NCBI RefSeq assembly: GCF_928392795.1
Contig: NZ_CAKMTJ010000004.1
Span: 62,001 to 126,000, forward strand
DNA from: Rothia nasimurium
GTDB lineage: Bacteria > Actinomycetota > Actinomycetes > Actinomycetales > Micrococcaceae
Direction: 5' to 3'
DNA length: 64,000 nt
In this document: piece by piece, positions 25,256 to 34,731 of the stretch
Numbering within the stretch: the first letter of the stretch is position 1
Layout of the letters: each line of letters starts with the position of its first letter
Translations under genes and position numbers: made by a program
Notes under the pieces: model-generated
Database searches by the model: none
What the model was told of the DNA's origin: nothing
What the model saw: only the letters and a program-made list of their open reading frames with translations

Positions 25256-26742
25256 GCACCTCACTAATGGATCTTTCAATCGACCTTCCCGCACCCCTCA
25301 ACCCTCCCTTCCCCGAGCGTCCGACCCTGGCCGACCTGGGACGGGTGCATTTTGTGGGTATTGGCGGGGCCGGCATGTCGGCTATCGCCCGGCTGATGCT
25401 GCGCGCTGGCATGACCGTCAGCGGGTCTGACCAGGCTGAAAGCGCCGCTGTAGATAGCCTGCGAGAGCTGGGTGCCCGGGTATCGGTGCCCCAGGCTGCC
25501 GAGAATATCGAGGGCATCGATACCGTGGTGATTTCAACCGCGATTCGCGAAGATAACCCCGAACTCGCTGCTGCCCGGGCCCGCGGCCTGCGCGTGCTGC
25601 ACCGCTCTGAAGCTCTGGCCGCGACCATGCGCGACTCCAAGGTGATTGCGGTCGCCGGTACCCACGGCAAGACCACCACCTCATCCATGATTTCGGTGAT
25701 GTTGGACGGCCTGGGACTGGACCCCTCTTTTGCGGTCGGCTCTACCATCGCCGGCTATAACACCAACGCCCACCTGGGGGCGTCCGGGCCGGAGTCCTGG
25801 TTCGTGGCTGAAGCCGATGAATCCGACGGCTCTTTTGTGCGCTACCGCCCCGAGATCGCGGTTATTACTAATGCCGAGCCCGACCACCTGGACTTCTACG
25901 GCACCAATGAGCGGGTCTTCGAGGCCTTCAACCGCTTTATCGCTTCTATGGCGCCCGGTGGTGTCTTCGTGACCTGCGCTGACGACGCCGGTGCAGCTAC
26001 CCTTGTGGCTCAGGCTGCGGACGCCGGTGTGCAGGTTGTCACCTATGGTGAGGGGGAGGGTGCTATGGTTCGCCTGACCGGTATCACCTCTGAAGGAACC
26101 GACTGCTCTTCAAACCTGGTCTGGGACTTCACCGTAGGCGGCCAGCAGTTCGCGGGGCAGATTACCCTGACCCTGCCGGTACCCGGCATTCATAACCAGC
26201 TCAACGCTACGGCGTCCTTTGTCTGTGCCCTGCTGGCAGGTGCCAGCCCCGAAGATGCGGTAAAAGCCCTTGCCCATTTCTCCGGTACCGACCGCCGCTT
26301 TACCCTGCGCGGTGAAGCTGCCGGGGTTAAGGTCTTCGATGACTACGCCCATCATCCCACCGAGGTACACCGTGCCCTGGAAACCGGCCGTACGGTCGCT
26401 GCCGGGCATAACCTCTACGTGATTTTCCAGCCCCACCTCTTCTCCCGCACCAAGGAGTTCGCTACCGAGTTCGCTGAGTCGCTGTCTCAGGCTGACCGCA
26501 GCTATGTACTCGATATCTACCCCGCCCGCGAGAAGCCCATGGAGGGCGTAACCAGCCATCTCATCACCGAGGCCGGTTTCTCCGAGGCGCACTACGCTGA
26601 GAGTACCGACCAGGCGATTGACGCTGTTGTAGCCGCCGCCCTGCCCGGCGATATCATCATGACGGTTGGTGCCGGTGACGTGACTGCCCTGGGGCGGGTG
26701 CTGGTAGAGAAGCTTTCTGCCCGTGAAGGTGCTGCACTCTAG
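25252..26742 (+). CDS. murC: UDP-N-acetylmuramate--L-alanine ligase
   Basis: A 496-residue Mur ligase that adds the first amino acid, L-Ala, to UDP-MurNAc. Motifs in order: VHFVGIGGAGMSAIARLML (UDP-binding Rossmann fold), VAGTHGKTTTSSM (ATP), VAEADESDGSF and ITNAEPDHLDFYG (central domain), and DDYAHHPTEV (C-terminal domain). Coupled to murG by a 4-bp overlap and to ftsQ by a 1-bp overlap (TAGTG). Confidence 0.96.
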   Translation: MSTSLMDLSIDLPAPLNPPFPERPTLADLGRVHFVGIGGAGMSAIARLMLRAGMTVSGSDQAESAAVDSLRELGARVSVPQAAENIEGIDTVVISTAIREDNPELAAARARGLRVLHRSEALAATMRDSKVIAVAGTHGKTTTSSMISVMLDGLGLDPSFAVGSTIAGYNTNAHLGASGPESWFVAEADESDGSFVRYRPEIAVITNAEPDHLDFYGTNERVFEAFNRFIASMAPGGVFVTCADDAGAATLVAQAADAGVQVVTYGEGEGAMVRLTGITSEGTDCSSNLVWDFTVGGQQFAGQITLTLPVPGIHNQLNATASFVCALLAGASPEDAVKALAHFSGTDRRFTLRGEAAGVKVFDDYAHHPTEVHRALETGRTVAAGHNLYVIFQPHLFSRTKEFATEFAESLSQADRSYVLDIYPAREKPMEGVTSHLITEAGFSEAHYAESTDQAIDAVVAAALPGDIIMTVGAGDVTALGRVLVEKLSAREGAAL

Positions 26743-27635
26743 TGGCCGATGAAAAGAAGCCCCGTATTCGCCTGAATTCCGCTAAGGTGAGCCAGCTACC
26801 AGAGGCTGGCGATAACCTGGTGGATATCTCTGAAAACAGTCGTTTCGCCCAGTGGCGCCAGGCCCAGGAAGAGGAGCGTCAGAGCGGCCAGAGCGAGCCT
26901 CAGAGTCTGCCTTCTGCTCCCGTGCAGCTGCGCCCCAAGCGTCGGGCAGCCGGTAGCTGGAAGAAGTGGGCCTACGGGGCGGGCGCTCTGGTGCTCGCTA
27001 CCCTGATTTTTGTGGGGGTTGTTTTCTTCTCGCCCCTGCTGGCTACCCGGACGATTACGGTAGAAGGCGCTTCTTTGCTGGATGAGGCTACTGTGCAGCA
27101 ACAGCTGAGCCAGCTCCAGGGGGTGCCCATGACCCGCATTAGTGAGTCTGAGGTTGCCTCTCTGATTGGCAACGAGAATGTGCTCTACGGGGTGACCCTG
27201 CAGGCGAACCCTCCCCACGAGCTGGTGGTGCAGTTGCATGAGCGGGTGCCCGTGGCTGTGGTGGAGAACGAGGACAGCTTCGTGCTGGTCGACAATGAGG
27301 GCATGCAACTGGGCACCGCAGCGTCGGTTGAGGACGCCGGTGTTCCGCTGGTTGCCGGAGGTCTGGATATTCTGGGGTCGGCTGCTTTTAGTACCGTAAC
27401 CGGTGTGCTGGCGGCTCTGCCGACCTCGATTTTGTCGCAGGTGTCTGAGGCTAAGGCTGATTCGGCATCAACCATTACTTTAGAGATGATTGATGGTACG
27501 CAGGTCGTCTGGGGTACTCCGGAAGACAGCGACCTTAAAGCTAAAGTTTTAGTTCAGCTTATGGACTCGGTGGGTAGCCAGCAGGCCGTAGAAACCTACG
27601 ATGTCTCAAGCCCCCTCGTCCCCACTGTAAAATAG
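26742..27635 (+). CDS. ftsQ: Cell division protein FtsQ
   Basis: Bitopic divisome protein of 297 residues. A polar cytoplasmic part (1-80) precedes a transmembrane helix (WAYGAGALVLATLIFVGVVFF, about 76-96). The POTRA domain follows (starting TRTITVEGASLLDEATVQQQLSQLQG) and then the beta domain with PHELVVQLHERVPVAVVE. FtsQ scaffolds FtsL and FtsB-like partners. The GTG start at 26742 shares a base with the murC stop. After it comes a 195-bp AT-richer gap before ftsZ, so ftsZ can also be transcribed separately. Confidence 0.92.
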   Translation: MADEKKPRIRLNSAKVSQLPEAGDNLVDISENSRFAQWRQAQEEERQSGQSEPQSLPSAPVQLRPKRRAAGSWKKWAYGAGALVLATLIFVGVVFFSPLLATRTITVEGASLLDEATVQQQLSQLQGVPMTRISESEVASLIGNENVLYGVTLQANPPHELVVQLHERVPVAVVENEDSFVLVDNEGMQLGTAASVEDAGVPLVAGGLDILGSAAFSTVTGVLAALPTSILSQVSEAKADSASTITLEMIDGTQVVWGTPEDSDLKAKVLVQLMDSVGSQQAVETYDVSSPLVPTVK

Positions 27636-27765
27636 TTTCAACTTCTACCTGAAGTTCCCTCTTGTCCTTGATATTTTCTGAGAAAAATAAGGTCATGGGT
27701 GAAACGAGGGCGACATTGCAAGGTGAAGTTGATACTCTTTCATTGATTGAAACAATAGGTTTACT

Positions 27766-27798
27766 CCAATCTCAACTTTCACTCTAAGGTTGAGTTGG
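27766..27798 (+). promoter_or_regulatory. Inverted repeat in the ftsZ leader region
   Basis: CCAAtCTCAAC (27766-27776) pairs with GTTGAGTTGG (27789-27798): ten pairs, one bulged T and a 12-base spacer. It ends 32 bp before the ftsZ ATG, in a gap clearly richer in A/T than its surroundings. A TTGATA hexamer is at 27729, but a well-placed -10 is not obvious. Confidence 0.4.
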
Positions 27799-27830
27799 TT
27801 TGAAACAAGGCACAAATTAGTAGGGAATCC

Positions 27831-29039
27831 ATGGATACAGCAACTCCCCAGAACTACCTGGCAGTCATTAAGGTCGTCGGTATCGGCGGCGGTGGCGTCA
27901 ACGCTGTCAACCGCATGATTGAGGTTGGTCTGCGTGGCGTTGAATTCATCGCGATCAACACCGATGCTCAGGCTCTGCTCATGTCTGATGCAGACGTCAA
28001 GCTCGACGTGGGTCGCGAACTGACCCGCGGCCTGGGTGCAGGCGCTAACCCCGACGTTGGACGCCAGGCAGCAGAAGACCACGAACAGGAAATCGAAGAG
28101 GTACTTAAGGGTGCCGACATGGTCTTCGTGACCGCAGGCGAAGGCGGCGGCACCGGTACCGGTGGCGCTCCCGTTGTTGCCCGCATCGCCCGCTCCCTGG
28201 GCGCACTGACCATCGGTGTTGTGACCCGTCCCTTCACCTTCGAAGGCCGTCGCCGCTCCAACCAGGCAGAGACCGGCATCGCCGCCCTGCGCGACGAGGT
28301 CGACACCCTGATCGTTATTCCCAACGATCGACTGCTCTCCATCTCAGACCGCAACGTCTCCATGCTCGACGCCTTCAAGTCAGCAGACCAGGTTCTGCTC
28401 TCCGGTGTCCAGGGCATCACCGACCTGATCACCACCCCCGGCCTGATCAACCTCGACTTCGCAGACGTCAAGTCCGTCATGCAGGGTGCAGGTTCAGCTC
28501 TCATGGGTATCGGCTCAGCCTCCGGTGAAGACCGCGCCGTCAAGGCAGCCGAACTGGCTATCGCCTCACCCCTGCTGGAAGCATCCATCGACGGTGCTCA
28601 CGGCGTCCTGCTCTCCATCCAGGGTGGTTCAGACCTGGGCCTCTTCGAAATCAACGAAGCTGCCCGCCTGGTGCAGGAAGTTGCCCACCCCGACGCCAAC
28701 ATCATCTTCGGTGCCGTCATCGACGACGCTCTGGGTGACGAGGCTCGCGTGACCGTTATTGCCGCAGGCTTTGACTCGGTCAACCCCGAAACCAACTCCA
28801 ACAACACCAACCCCGCCGCTAACCAGGCTGCTCGTACCCAGCAGAACTTCGGTGGCGCTTCAGCAGCTCCCGCCGCAGGCGCTGGCTTCGGTTCAGCACC
28901 CGCAGCAGGTAACAGCTGGAATAAGGGCGGCAACGACGTTCCCACCAACGCTGGCTTCGATGTTGACCTGCCCCCCGTTGTTGAGGACTCCCAGTCAGCA
29001 CGTCGTGACACCCTCGATGTGCCCGACTTCCTGAAGTAA
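27831..29039 (+). CDS. ftsZ: Cell division GTPase FtsZ
   Basis: Tubulin-like GTPase of 402 residues that polymerises into the cytokinetic ring. [16 protein letters not shown] and the tubulin signature [13 protein letters not shown] (about residues 105-117) bind [14 protein letters not shown] carries the T7 loop and [21 protein letters not shown] the second domain. A flexible Asn/Ala/Gly linker ends in the conserved C-terminal peptide [10 protein letters not shown] that binds partners such as SepF and FtsW. Codons are markedly biased to C-ending forms, consistent with high expression. Confidence 0.97.
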   Translation: MDTATPQNYLAVIKVVGIGGGGVNAVNRMIEVGLRGVEFIAINTDAQALLMSDADVKLDVGRELTRGLGAGANPDVGRQAAEDHEQEIEEVLKGADMVFVTAGEGGGTGTGGAPVVARIARSLGALTIGVVTRPFTFEGRRRSNQAETGIAALRDEVDTLIVIPNDRLLSISDRNVSMLDAFKSADQVLLSGVQGITDLITTPGLINLDFADVKSVMQGAGSALMGIGSASGEDRAVKAAELAIASPLLEASIDGAHGVLLSIQGGSDLGLFEINEAARLVQEVAHPDANIIFGAVIDDALGDEARVTVIAAGFDSVNPETNSNNTNPAANQAARTQQNFGGASAAPAAGAGFGSAPAAGNSWNKGGNDVPTNAGFDVDLPPVVEDSQSARRDTLDVPDFLK

Positions 29040-29058
29040 AGACTTCAGACCCACACCC

Positions 29059-29121
29059 TAGACGGAAACAAGCCGTCTAAAGGCCGAGAGGGGGTGAAAG
29101 CTAGACTTAGCTTTCACCCCC
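29059..29121 (+). terminator. Tandem hairpins and terminator after ftsZ
   Basis: A first small hairpin (TAGACGG 29059-29065 / CCGTCTA 29073-29079) is followed by a strong 14-bp perfect stem (29090-29103 / 29108-29121, GGGGGTGAAAGCTA and its complement, loop GACT) and a T-containing tail. It probably ends most ftsZ transcripts before pgeF. Confidence 0.7.
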
Positions 29122-29162
29122 TTCAGTATTTCCCGCTCTTTTTCGAAAGGTAGGCGAGGCCC

Positions 29163-29999
29163 ATGGTCGACGCTCTTTTCTCGCACCGGCTAGTAACCCT
29201 GGCGAATGGTGCCCGGGTCAATGTAGCCTTCACATCGGATGCAGCTGGTAACCTGGGTCTGCACGTGGGCGATGACCTTGACCAGACCCTGGCCCACCGG
29301 CAGACCCTTGAAGACGCGCTGCTGGGGGAAGGAGCGTCCTGCGGCTTTACCTACCTCAACCAGGTACACGGCACCGTGGTCTTTGATGCGGACGCCTCAG
29401 ACCGGCTTAGCGTCGAGACTGAGAAGGGTCTTAGCCCTCAAGAGATTCGTGATACTGCACCGGTCGCCGATGCTGCCGTCTCTTGTGAGGGGCGGCCCCT
29501 GGCCATTATGGTGGCTGACTGTATCCCCCTGGTCTTTGTGGGGGAGCACGCCCAAACGGGCCAGCCAGTCTTGGGCGTGGCCCATGCTGGACGGCGGGGC
29601 CTGCTCGACGGTGTAATTCAACACCAGGTTGAAGCTATGGCGCAGAACGGTGCCGAGAACATTCAGGCCTGGATTGGCCCCTCGATCTGCGGACGCTGCT
29701 ACGAGGTTCCCGAGGCGATGCGGCAGGAATCTGCTGTGCTGATTCCGCAGGTGTATTCCAGCACCTCCTGGGGCACTCCCGGCCTTGACCTACCTGCCGG
29801 GGCCCGCACCGTCCTCGCCTCCCTGCCGCAGGTAACCCGCGTGCATAGCGACCTTGCGGCCTGTACCTTTGAACATGAGCACCTCTTCTCGCACCGCGGC
29901 CATACCCAGAAGCAGGAGCCTGCCGGGCGTATCGCTGGTCTGGTCTGGGTAGAAGCTGGCCCTCTGGCCGCTGAGGTGCCCAGCCCCTCCCACCTGTAA
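29163..29999 (+). CDS. pgeF: Peptidoglycan editing factor PgeF (laccase-domain, YfiH family)
   Basis: A 278-residue member of the YfiH/DUF152 family, once called polyphenol oxidase. In Escherichia coli the protein removes wrong residues from cytosolic UDP-MurNAc precursors. The metal-site motifs are visible: LNQVHGTVVF, VADCIPLVF and VAHAGRRGLLDG, plus GPSICGRCYEVP. It lies between ftsZ and the yggS-sepF pair as in M. tuberculosis (Rv2149c). A ribosome site (GAAAGG, GGCGAGG) lies upstream of the ATG. Confidence 0.9.
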   Translation: MVDALFSHRLVTLANGARVNVAFTSDAAGNLGLHVGDDLDQTLAHRQTLEDALLGEGASCGFTYLNQVHGTVVFDADASDRLSVETEKGLSPQEIRDTAPVADAAVSCEGRPLAIMVADCIPLVFVGEHAQTGQPVLGVAHAGRRGLLDGVIQHQVEAMAQNGAENIQAWIGPSICGRCYEVPEAMRQESAVLIPQVYSSTSWGTPGLDLPAGARTVLASLPQVTRVHSDLAACTFEHEHLFSHRGHTQKQEPAGRIAGLVWVEAGPLAAEVPSPSHL

Positions 30000-30028
30000 C
30001 CCAGATGCCCGCTCTAAGGAATGGAAAT

Positions 30029-30841
30029 ATGACCCTGACCTACAGCCCCGAACGCCGTGCAGAACTCAGTGACCGTCTAGCTCAGGTGCAGGCCCGCATT
30101 CAGGACGCCGCGGAAGATATGAGCGGTGCCCGATCTGCCTCGTCCCCCCTGCCCGAGCTGATTGTGGTCACTAAGTTTTTCCCGGCCTCAGATGCAGCTG
30201 CCCTGTACGACGCCGGTGTGCGCGCTGTGGGTGAGAACCGCGACCAAGAGGCCGCTGGCAAGGCCCGTGAGCTGGCCGCCTACACGGGCAGCGATGACCC
30301 GCTGCGCTGGTCCTTTATTGGCCAGCTGCAGACCAACAAGGCTAAGTCTGTGGTGCAGTATGCGCACGAGGTGCAGTCGGTTGACCGCCCTCAACTGGCC
30401 GATGCCCTCTCTAAGGCCTACAGTAACCGTCTGGCCCGCTATGAGAACGGTGAGGTTGAGGCTCCGGCAGCACTGGCACACGGTGGTCTGCGCTGCCTTA
30501 TCCAGGTAGGGCTCGATACCACCGTTGAAGCCACCGCCGGGCAGGCTGCCCTGGGTGCGCGCGGGGGAGCAGACCCCACCGAGATTTTGGCCCTTGCCGA
30601 CCATATTAGCTCCCTGCCGGGCCTTACCCTGGGTGGGCTCATGGCGGTTGCCCCGCTGGGCCAGGACGCTGCAGCCGCCTTTGAGAGGCTGCACGGCTAC
30701 TCCCAGCAGCTGATGGAACACTACCCTGAGGCAACCACTATCTCGGCGGGTATGAGCCACGACCTGGTTGAGGCAATTCGCTGGGGAGCTACTTCTGTGC
30801 GGGTTGGCTCCTCAATCATGGGAGCCCGTCCGGCCCACTAA
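30029..30841 (+). CDS. yggS: YggS/PLPBP-family pyridoxal phosphate homeostasis protein
   Basis: A 270-residue single-domain alanine-racemase-fold protein that binds pyridoxal 5-phosphate through the Lys in VVTKFFPASD and helps control free PLP and amino-acid pools. Other motifs: VGENRDQEAAGKA, WSFIGQLQTNKAKSVV and SAGMSHDLVEAI followed by GATSVRVGSSIMGAR. The ATG at 30029 is used because TAAGGAA precedes it; an in-frame ATG at 30005 lacks a site. Its place between pgeF and sepF is conserved in actinobacteria and Gram-positives (YlmE). Confidence 0.92.
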   Translation: MTLTYSPERRAELSDRLAQVQARIQDAAEDMSGARSASSPLPELIVVTKFFPASDAAALYDAGVRAVGENRDQEAAGKARELAAYTGSDDPLRWSFIGQLQTNKAKSVVQYAHEVQSVDRPQLADALSKAYSNRLARYENGEVEAPAALAHGGLRCLIQVGLDTTVEATAGQAALGARGGADPTEILALADHISSLPGLTLGGLMAVAPLGQDAAAAFERLHGYSQQLMEHYPEATTISAGMSHDLVEAIRWGATSVRVGSSIMGARPAH

Positions 30842-30996
30842 GGGCAGAGGCCCATAATTCACCGGGAATACTGAGGTTTTCCTTGGGCTTGTCTGCGAGA
30901 AAGACAGGCGACTTTTTGGTACCGTAAAAGGTTGATAGCAACAGAGGTTTTAAGCCCCGTCAACCGGCGGAAAGGCTACTCAAAGGGAGGGTAAGA

Positions 30997-31713
30997 ATGG
31001 CTCGCACACTACACCAGGCAATGGCCTACCTGGGCCTGGGCCAGGTAGAAGACGAAGCGCAGCGCACAGAGCGGCCCCAGCGCCACCCTGAAACGATCTA
31101 TGAAGAGACCGTTTTTGAGGCTGATGACCAGTACGATGCCTACCCCGATGAGCTAGCTCCCGCTGAAGGGCGTGCCCATATCTCGTCCACTGCCGACCGT
31201 GACGTCCTTCTGGGTATTTCACCCGAGGCCATCCGCAGCCGTCCGGCTCCCGAAGCAACTGCCGGTAGCGTTTCTGTAGCCGAGGCCGACGATCAGCTTC
31301 TTGAACAGGTCGAAAGCCCCGGCACCGACTGGGACTTCCCCGGTACCCACCAGCAGGCAACCAACTACACCTCAACCGCCCTGACCCCCTCCTTCACCGA
31401 AGAAAGCAGCGAAGAATTGCGCCGTATCACCACCATCCACCCCCGCTCCTACAACGACGCCAAGATTATCGGTGAGTCCTTCCGCGAGAATATCCCCGTG
31501 ATTATGAACGTCACCGACATGGGCGATACCGACGCCAAGCGTCTCATCGACTTTTCTGCCGGCCTGGCTTTTGCCCTGAACGGTCACATCGAGCGCGTGA
31601 CCGACAAGGTATTCCTGCTGACCCCCGCTAACCTTGAGGTTCTCGGTGCTGAGGGCACCGAGGTTCCGGTAGCTCTGGACAGCGACGACGTCACCCCCTT
31701 CAACCAGGCCTAA
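30997..31713 (+). CDS. sepF: Cell division protein SepF
   Basis: A 238-residue membrane-tethering FtsZ partner. The N terminus ([14 protein letters not shown]) has the expected amphipathic helix. A long acidic variable linker follows, and the conserved SepF core (about residues 145-225) shows [39 protein letters not shown] and [13 protein letters not shown]. In actinobacteria without FtsA or ZipA, SepF is the main anchor of the Z ring. The preceding 155-bp gap probably carries a promoter, but I could not define boxes with confidence. Confidence 0.93.
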   Translation: MARTLHQAMAYLGLGQVEDEAQRTERPQRHPETIYEETVFEADDQYDAYPDELAPAEGRAHISSTADRDVLLGISPEAIRSRPAPEATAGSVSVAEADDQLLEQVESPGTDWDFPGTHQQATNYTSTALTPSFTEESSEELRRITTIHPRSYNDAKIIGESFRENIPVIMNVTDMGDTDAKRLIDFSAGLAFALNGHIERVTDKVFLLTPANLEVLGAEGTEVPVALDSDDVTPFNQA

Positions 31714-31721
31714 ACAGCACA

Positions 31722-32024
31722 GTGGGTTATCTTTTTGCTCTCTTGGCTATCGTCGCCTACCTGCTGATTGTCGTTTTTATGATCCGCCTGGTACTCGACT
31801 GGGTGCAGATGTTTGCCCGCTACTGGCGGCCCCGAGGGGTCGTACTGGTGGTTGCTTCATTTGTCTACGCGGTCACCGACCCGCCCATGAATGCTGCCCG
31901 CCGCCTGATTAAGCCCATTAACCTGGGTGGTATTTCCTTGGATGTGGGCTTCATGATTCTGTTGATGGCTCTCTGGTTCGCTTATTCCCTGCTAACTAAC
32001 CTGGCCTACAACCTCTCCGTTTAG
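31722..32024 (+). CDS. yggT: YggT family membrane protein
   Basis: A 100-residue protein with two hydrophobic segments (about 5-30 and 68-97) separated by RYWRPRGVVLVVASFVYAVTDPPMNAARRLIKP. The blocks DPPMN..RRLI and a final helix are typical of YggT (Rv2146c). The GTG start is 8 bp after the sepF stop with no clear ribosome site, so translation probably depends on coupling. The role is not known in detail; members lie between sepF and divIVA in most actinobacteria. Confidence 0.88.
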   Translation: MGYLFALLAIVAYLLIVVFMIRLVLDWVQMFARYWRPRGVVLVVASFVYAVTDPPMNAARRLIKPINLGGISLDVGFMILLMALWFAYSLLTNLAYNLSV

Positions 32025-32329
32025 AACCTGGTAGGTAAACACCTGCTGCACGTAGGGTGTGCAAGGTGGCTGATGAATCCTGTCAGTCAGCAGGCTGGGG
32101 GTTGTCCCCTCAAGTGGTGACGTGACCAGTGGCTCACACTTAACTGGGGTCATAGTGTTGCGCGGTGCCCCTTTGCCAGGTAATTTTGTGTTGTAGTAAA
32201 TAGGGGACTACCCGAACTTTTAGCGCGCTGAAAGTTCGAGCTTCATGCGCCTGACTCCAGCACATACTGCGCACCGGGAACACTACGGGCCAAAGCATAA
32301 AGATTTTTAGAAAATAGAGGTGAATAATC
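32025..32329. other. 305-bp intergenic region before divIVA
   Basis: No gene is seen. It contains a GGGG/CCCC small hairpin near 32097-32109, an interrupted palindrome TGGTGACGTGACCA near 32117, a good promoter candidate (32173-32202) and a long palindrome (32213-32238), both listed separately. The last 40 bases are A/T-rich and lead to the AGGTGA ribosome site of divIVA. Confidence 0.6.
32173..32238 (+). promoter_or_regulatory. Candidate divIVA promoter followed by a 26-bp palindrome
   Basis: TTGCCA at 32173-32178 and TAAATA at 32197-32202 are 18 bp apart. About 11 bp downstream, 32213-32225 and 32226-32238 are inverted copies (arms start CGAACTTT and end AAAGTTCG, centre AGCGCGCT) with only one T/G mismatch. 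It would sit at about +5 to +30 of the transcript, as an operator or 5' hairpin. Confidence 0.5.
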
Positions 32330-33019
32330 GTGGCACTCACGCCTGAGGAAGTAATCAATAAGCGCTTCCAGCCGACTAAGTTCAAGGAAGGCTACAACCC
32401 TGAAGAGGTTGACGATTTCCTTGACGAGATTGTCATTGAACTGCGTCGTCTGAACGCCGAGAATGCTAGCCTCAAGCGCCAGCTTGAAGAGGCAGAGGCG
32501 AAGATTTCACTGGCTCCTGCCCAGCAGGGCGGTGCCCTGGCCGAGGCTGAAATTGTGGTTGATTCTCAGCCCGCTGCGGCAACTCCTGCTCCGGCAGCAG
32601 CACCTGCCGCCGCTGAGCCCACTCTGTCACCCTCTAGCGCCACCGGCCTGCTGGCTATGGCCCAGAAGGTTCACGATGACTACGTCTTCGAGGGCAAGCG
32701 CGAGCGTGAACGCCTGATTACCGAAGGTCGTGACGAAGCCGCCAAGCTTGTTTCTGAAGCTGAGCAGAAGTCGAACCAGGTGCTTGGCGATCTGGAAAAG
32801 ACCAAGAGCGACCTCGAGGTTTCTGTTGCCAAGCTGCGTTCCTTCGAGAACCAGTACCGCACTTCCCTGCGCGATTACCTGAACAAGCAGCTGACCACCC
32901 TCGAAGAGACCCCCGCTCTTGAACCCAAGGCTGAGGGTGCTCCCGCAGCAGCGGCAGCACAGTCCCAGGGCTTCGGCGCGTTTGGCCAGCGTAACGGGGT
33001 TTTCAGCAACAACTCCTAG
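32330..33019 (+). CDS. divIVA: Polar growth / septum protein DivIVA (Wag31)
   Basis: Coiled-coil scaffold of 229 residues that marks curved membranes at poles and septa. The N-terminal DivIVA domain is clear: LTPEEVINKRFQPTKFKEGYNPEEVDDFLDEI, with the first coiled coil in ELRRLNAENASLKRQLEEAE. A Pro/Ala linker (about 70-100) and a second long coiled coil (KRERERLITEGRDEAAKLVSEA onward, to about 195) follow, then an Ala/Gly tail. The start is GTG at 32330 after AGGTGA. In mycobacteria this protein is essential and phosphorylated by Ser/Thr kinases. Confidence 0.95.
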   Translation: MALTPEEVINKRFQPTKFKEGYNPEEVDDFLDEIVIELRRLNAENASLKRQLEEAEAKISLAPAQQGGALAEAEIVVDSQPAAATPAPAAAPAAAEPTLSPSSATGLLAMAQKVHDDYVFEGKRERERLITEGRDEAAKLVSEAEQKSNQVLGDLEKTKSDLEVSVAKLRSFENQYRTSLRDYLNKQLTTLEETPALEPKAEGAPAAAAAQSQGFGAFGQRNGVFSNNS

Positions 33020-33053
33020 GCTTTCCTAGTGTTTAGGCGGTAGCCTCCATATG

Positions 33054-33088
33054 CTCAGGCGGCTCCTCGGTAAGAGGGGCCGCCTGAG
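33054..33088 (+). terminator. Terminator after divIVA
   Basis: CTCAGGCGGC at 33054-33063 pairs perfectly with GCCGCCTGAG at 33079-33088; inside it CCTC can pair with GAGG. It is followed by ATGTTT, a weak T-tract. It closes the dcw region before lspA. Confidence 0.75.
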
Positions 33089-33179
33089 ATGTTTAAGATA
33101 TCGACCTGTGGTACCGGCTAGGTTCCGAACGCGATAAGCTGGTGTGTGCAGTTTTTGACGTTTGAAGGCAGGGAGTACG

Positions 33180-33752
33180 GTGGCTAAAACCCAGCAGGAG
33201 GGCACTGTTTTGGTGCCGGTTCGTACGATTTCTGGGGTGGCTAAGGCCCTGTTGGCCCTGGCACTGTTTGCCCTGGTATACGGGGCTGACCAGTGGGTCA
33301 AGCATCTGGTAGAGATAACCATGACCGTGGGGCAGACCATCACCGTGATCGACGGCTTGCTCTGGTGGCGTTACTACCTGAACCCGGGTGCCGCTTTCTC
33401 TATGGGCGAGGGGTCTACCTGGCTGTTCACCCTGATTTCAACGGTGGGTGCCCTGGTGACGCTGACCCTGGTGGTGCGGGCTAAGACCCTGCCCTGGGTT
33501 ATTCTGCTGGCGACCCTGGCAGGGGGCATTGTGGGCAACCTGCACGACCGCCTCTTCCGTGAGCCTGGATTCGGCATCGGGCACGTGGTCGATTATATTT
33601 CTGTACCTAATTTTGCGATTTTTAATATTGCCGATGCAGCAATCTGTGTATCAATGGCGGCGATTGTTGTGCTGACTTTTCTGGGCTACCGCATGGACGG
33701 CCAGCGTGAAGTACGAGCCGATAAGGCAAAGAAGAACGAGGTGGGGGTCTAG
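33180..33752 (+). CDS. lspA: Lipoprotein signal peptidase (signal peptidase II)
   Basis: Integral membrane aspartic protease of 190 residues that cleaves the signal peptide of diacylglyceryl-modified prolipoproteins. Four hydrophobic helices; conserved blocks [31 protein letters not shown] (first catalytic Asp) and FNIADAAI (second catalytic Asp). GTG 33180 is chosen since GGGAG lies 4-8 bp upstream. Its stop overlaps the rluD-like start by one base (TAGTG). The lspA-rluD pair is widely conserved and matches Rv1539-Rv1540. Confidence 0.94.
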   Translation: MAKTQQEGTVLVPVRTISGVAKALLALALFALVYGADQWVKHLVEITMTVGQTITVIDGLLWWRYYLNPGAAFSMGEGSTWLFTLISTVGALVTLTLVVRAKTLPWVILLATLAGGIVGNLHDRLFREPGFGIGHVVDYISVPNFAIFNIADAAICVSMAAIVVLTFLGYRMDGQREVRADKAKKNEVGV

Positions 33753-34705
33753 TGTCTCAGAAGATTGAACTGACATTTGTGGTAGGAGCCGACCAGGCCG
33801 GTACCCGGCTTGATGCCCTGCTCGCTGAGCTGAGCGGCCAGTCGCGCACAACGGTGAGTAGCTGGGTTAAGGACGGCGAGGTTCAGCTTCTCGATGCCAA
33901 GGGCAGGGGAGTGAAGGCTAAGGCCTCGTCCAAACTGCTTGAGGGAATGACCGTGCAGGCTGCGGGCACTCCGCCGCGTGATCTAACGCAGATTGAGGCT
34001 GAGCAGGTTGACGGTTTTTCGATTGTCTACCAGGATGACGACATCGTGGTGGTCGATAAGCCCACCGGTGTTGCCGCCCACCCGTCGATGGGCTGGCACG
34101 GCCCTACGGTTGTTGGGGCCCTGAAGCACGCCGGGATTGATATTGCCACCAGCGGTGCTGCTGAGCGTCAGGGGATTGTGCACCGCCTGGACGTCGGAAC
34201 CTCGGGGCTGATGGTTGTGACCAAGAACGAGCGAGCCTACTCGGTCATGAAGAAGGCCTTCAAGGACCGTACCGTCACCAAGGTCTACCACACCCTAGTG
34301 CAGGGGCTACCCGACCCGCTCAAGGGTACTATCGATGCCCCTATTGGCCGCCACCCCGGCAGCGAATGGAAGTTTGCGGTCAACGAGGACGGCAAGCCGG
34401 CTATCACCCACTATGAGGTGCTCGAAGCCTTTGGGCCAGCGTCCTTGGTTGAGGTGCACCTTGAAACCGGCCGCACCCACCAGATTCGTGTGCATTTCTC
34501 TGCCCTGCGCCACCCCTGCGCGGGCGACCTGACCTACGGGGCCGACCCCACCATGAGCGCGCATCTGGGCCTCACCCGCCAGTGGCTGCATGCCCACCGG
34601 CTGGGCTTCACCCACCCCACCAGCGGTGAGCAGGTGGAGTTCGAAAGTCCCTACACCCCTGACCTTCAGTACGCTCTCGATACCCTGCGTGAGGGCAACT
34701 TCTAG
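33752..34705 (+). CDS. rluD: RluA/RluD-family pseudouridine synthase
   Basis: A 317-residue protein that isomerises uridine to pseudouridine in rRNA, probably 23S. An S4 RNA-binding domain ([29 protein letters not shown], about residues 15-45) is followed by the catalytic domain with [12 protein letters not shown], the catalytic Asp motif [15 protein letters not shown] and [13 protein letters not shown]. The start is GTG coupled to lspA. The exact target uridine cannot be read from the sequence; RluD is the closest naming by order and domain set. Confidence 0.9.
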   Translation: MSQKIELTFVVGADQAGTRLDALLAELSGQSRTTVSSWVKDGEVQLLDAKGRGVKAKASSKLLEGMTVQAAGTPPRDLTQIEAEQVDGFSIVYQDDDIVVVDKPTGVAAHPSMGWHGPTVVGALKHAGIDIATSGAAERQGIVHRLDVGTSGLMVVTKNERAYSVMKKAFKDRTVTKVYHTLVQGLPDPLKGTIDAPIGRHPGSEWKFAVNEDGKPAITHYEVLEAFGPASLVEVHLETGRTHQIRVHFSALRHPCAGDLTYGADPTMSAHLGLTRQWLHAHRLGFTHPTSGEQVEFESPYTPDLQYALDTLREGNF

Positions 34706-34731
34706 AGCCCGACGCTAAGGACGCAACCCGC

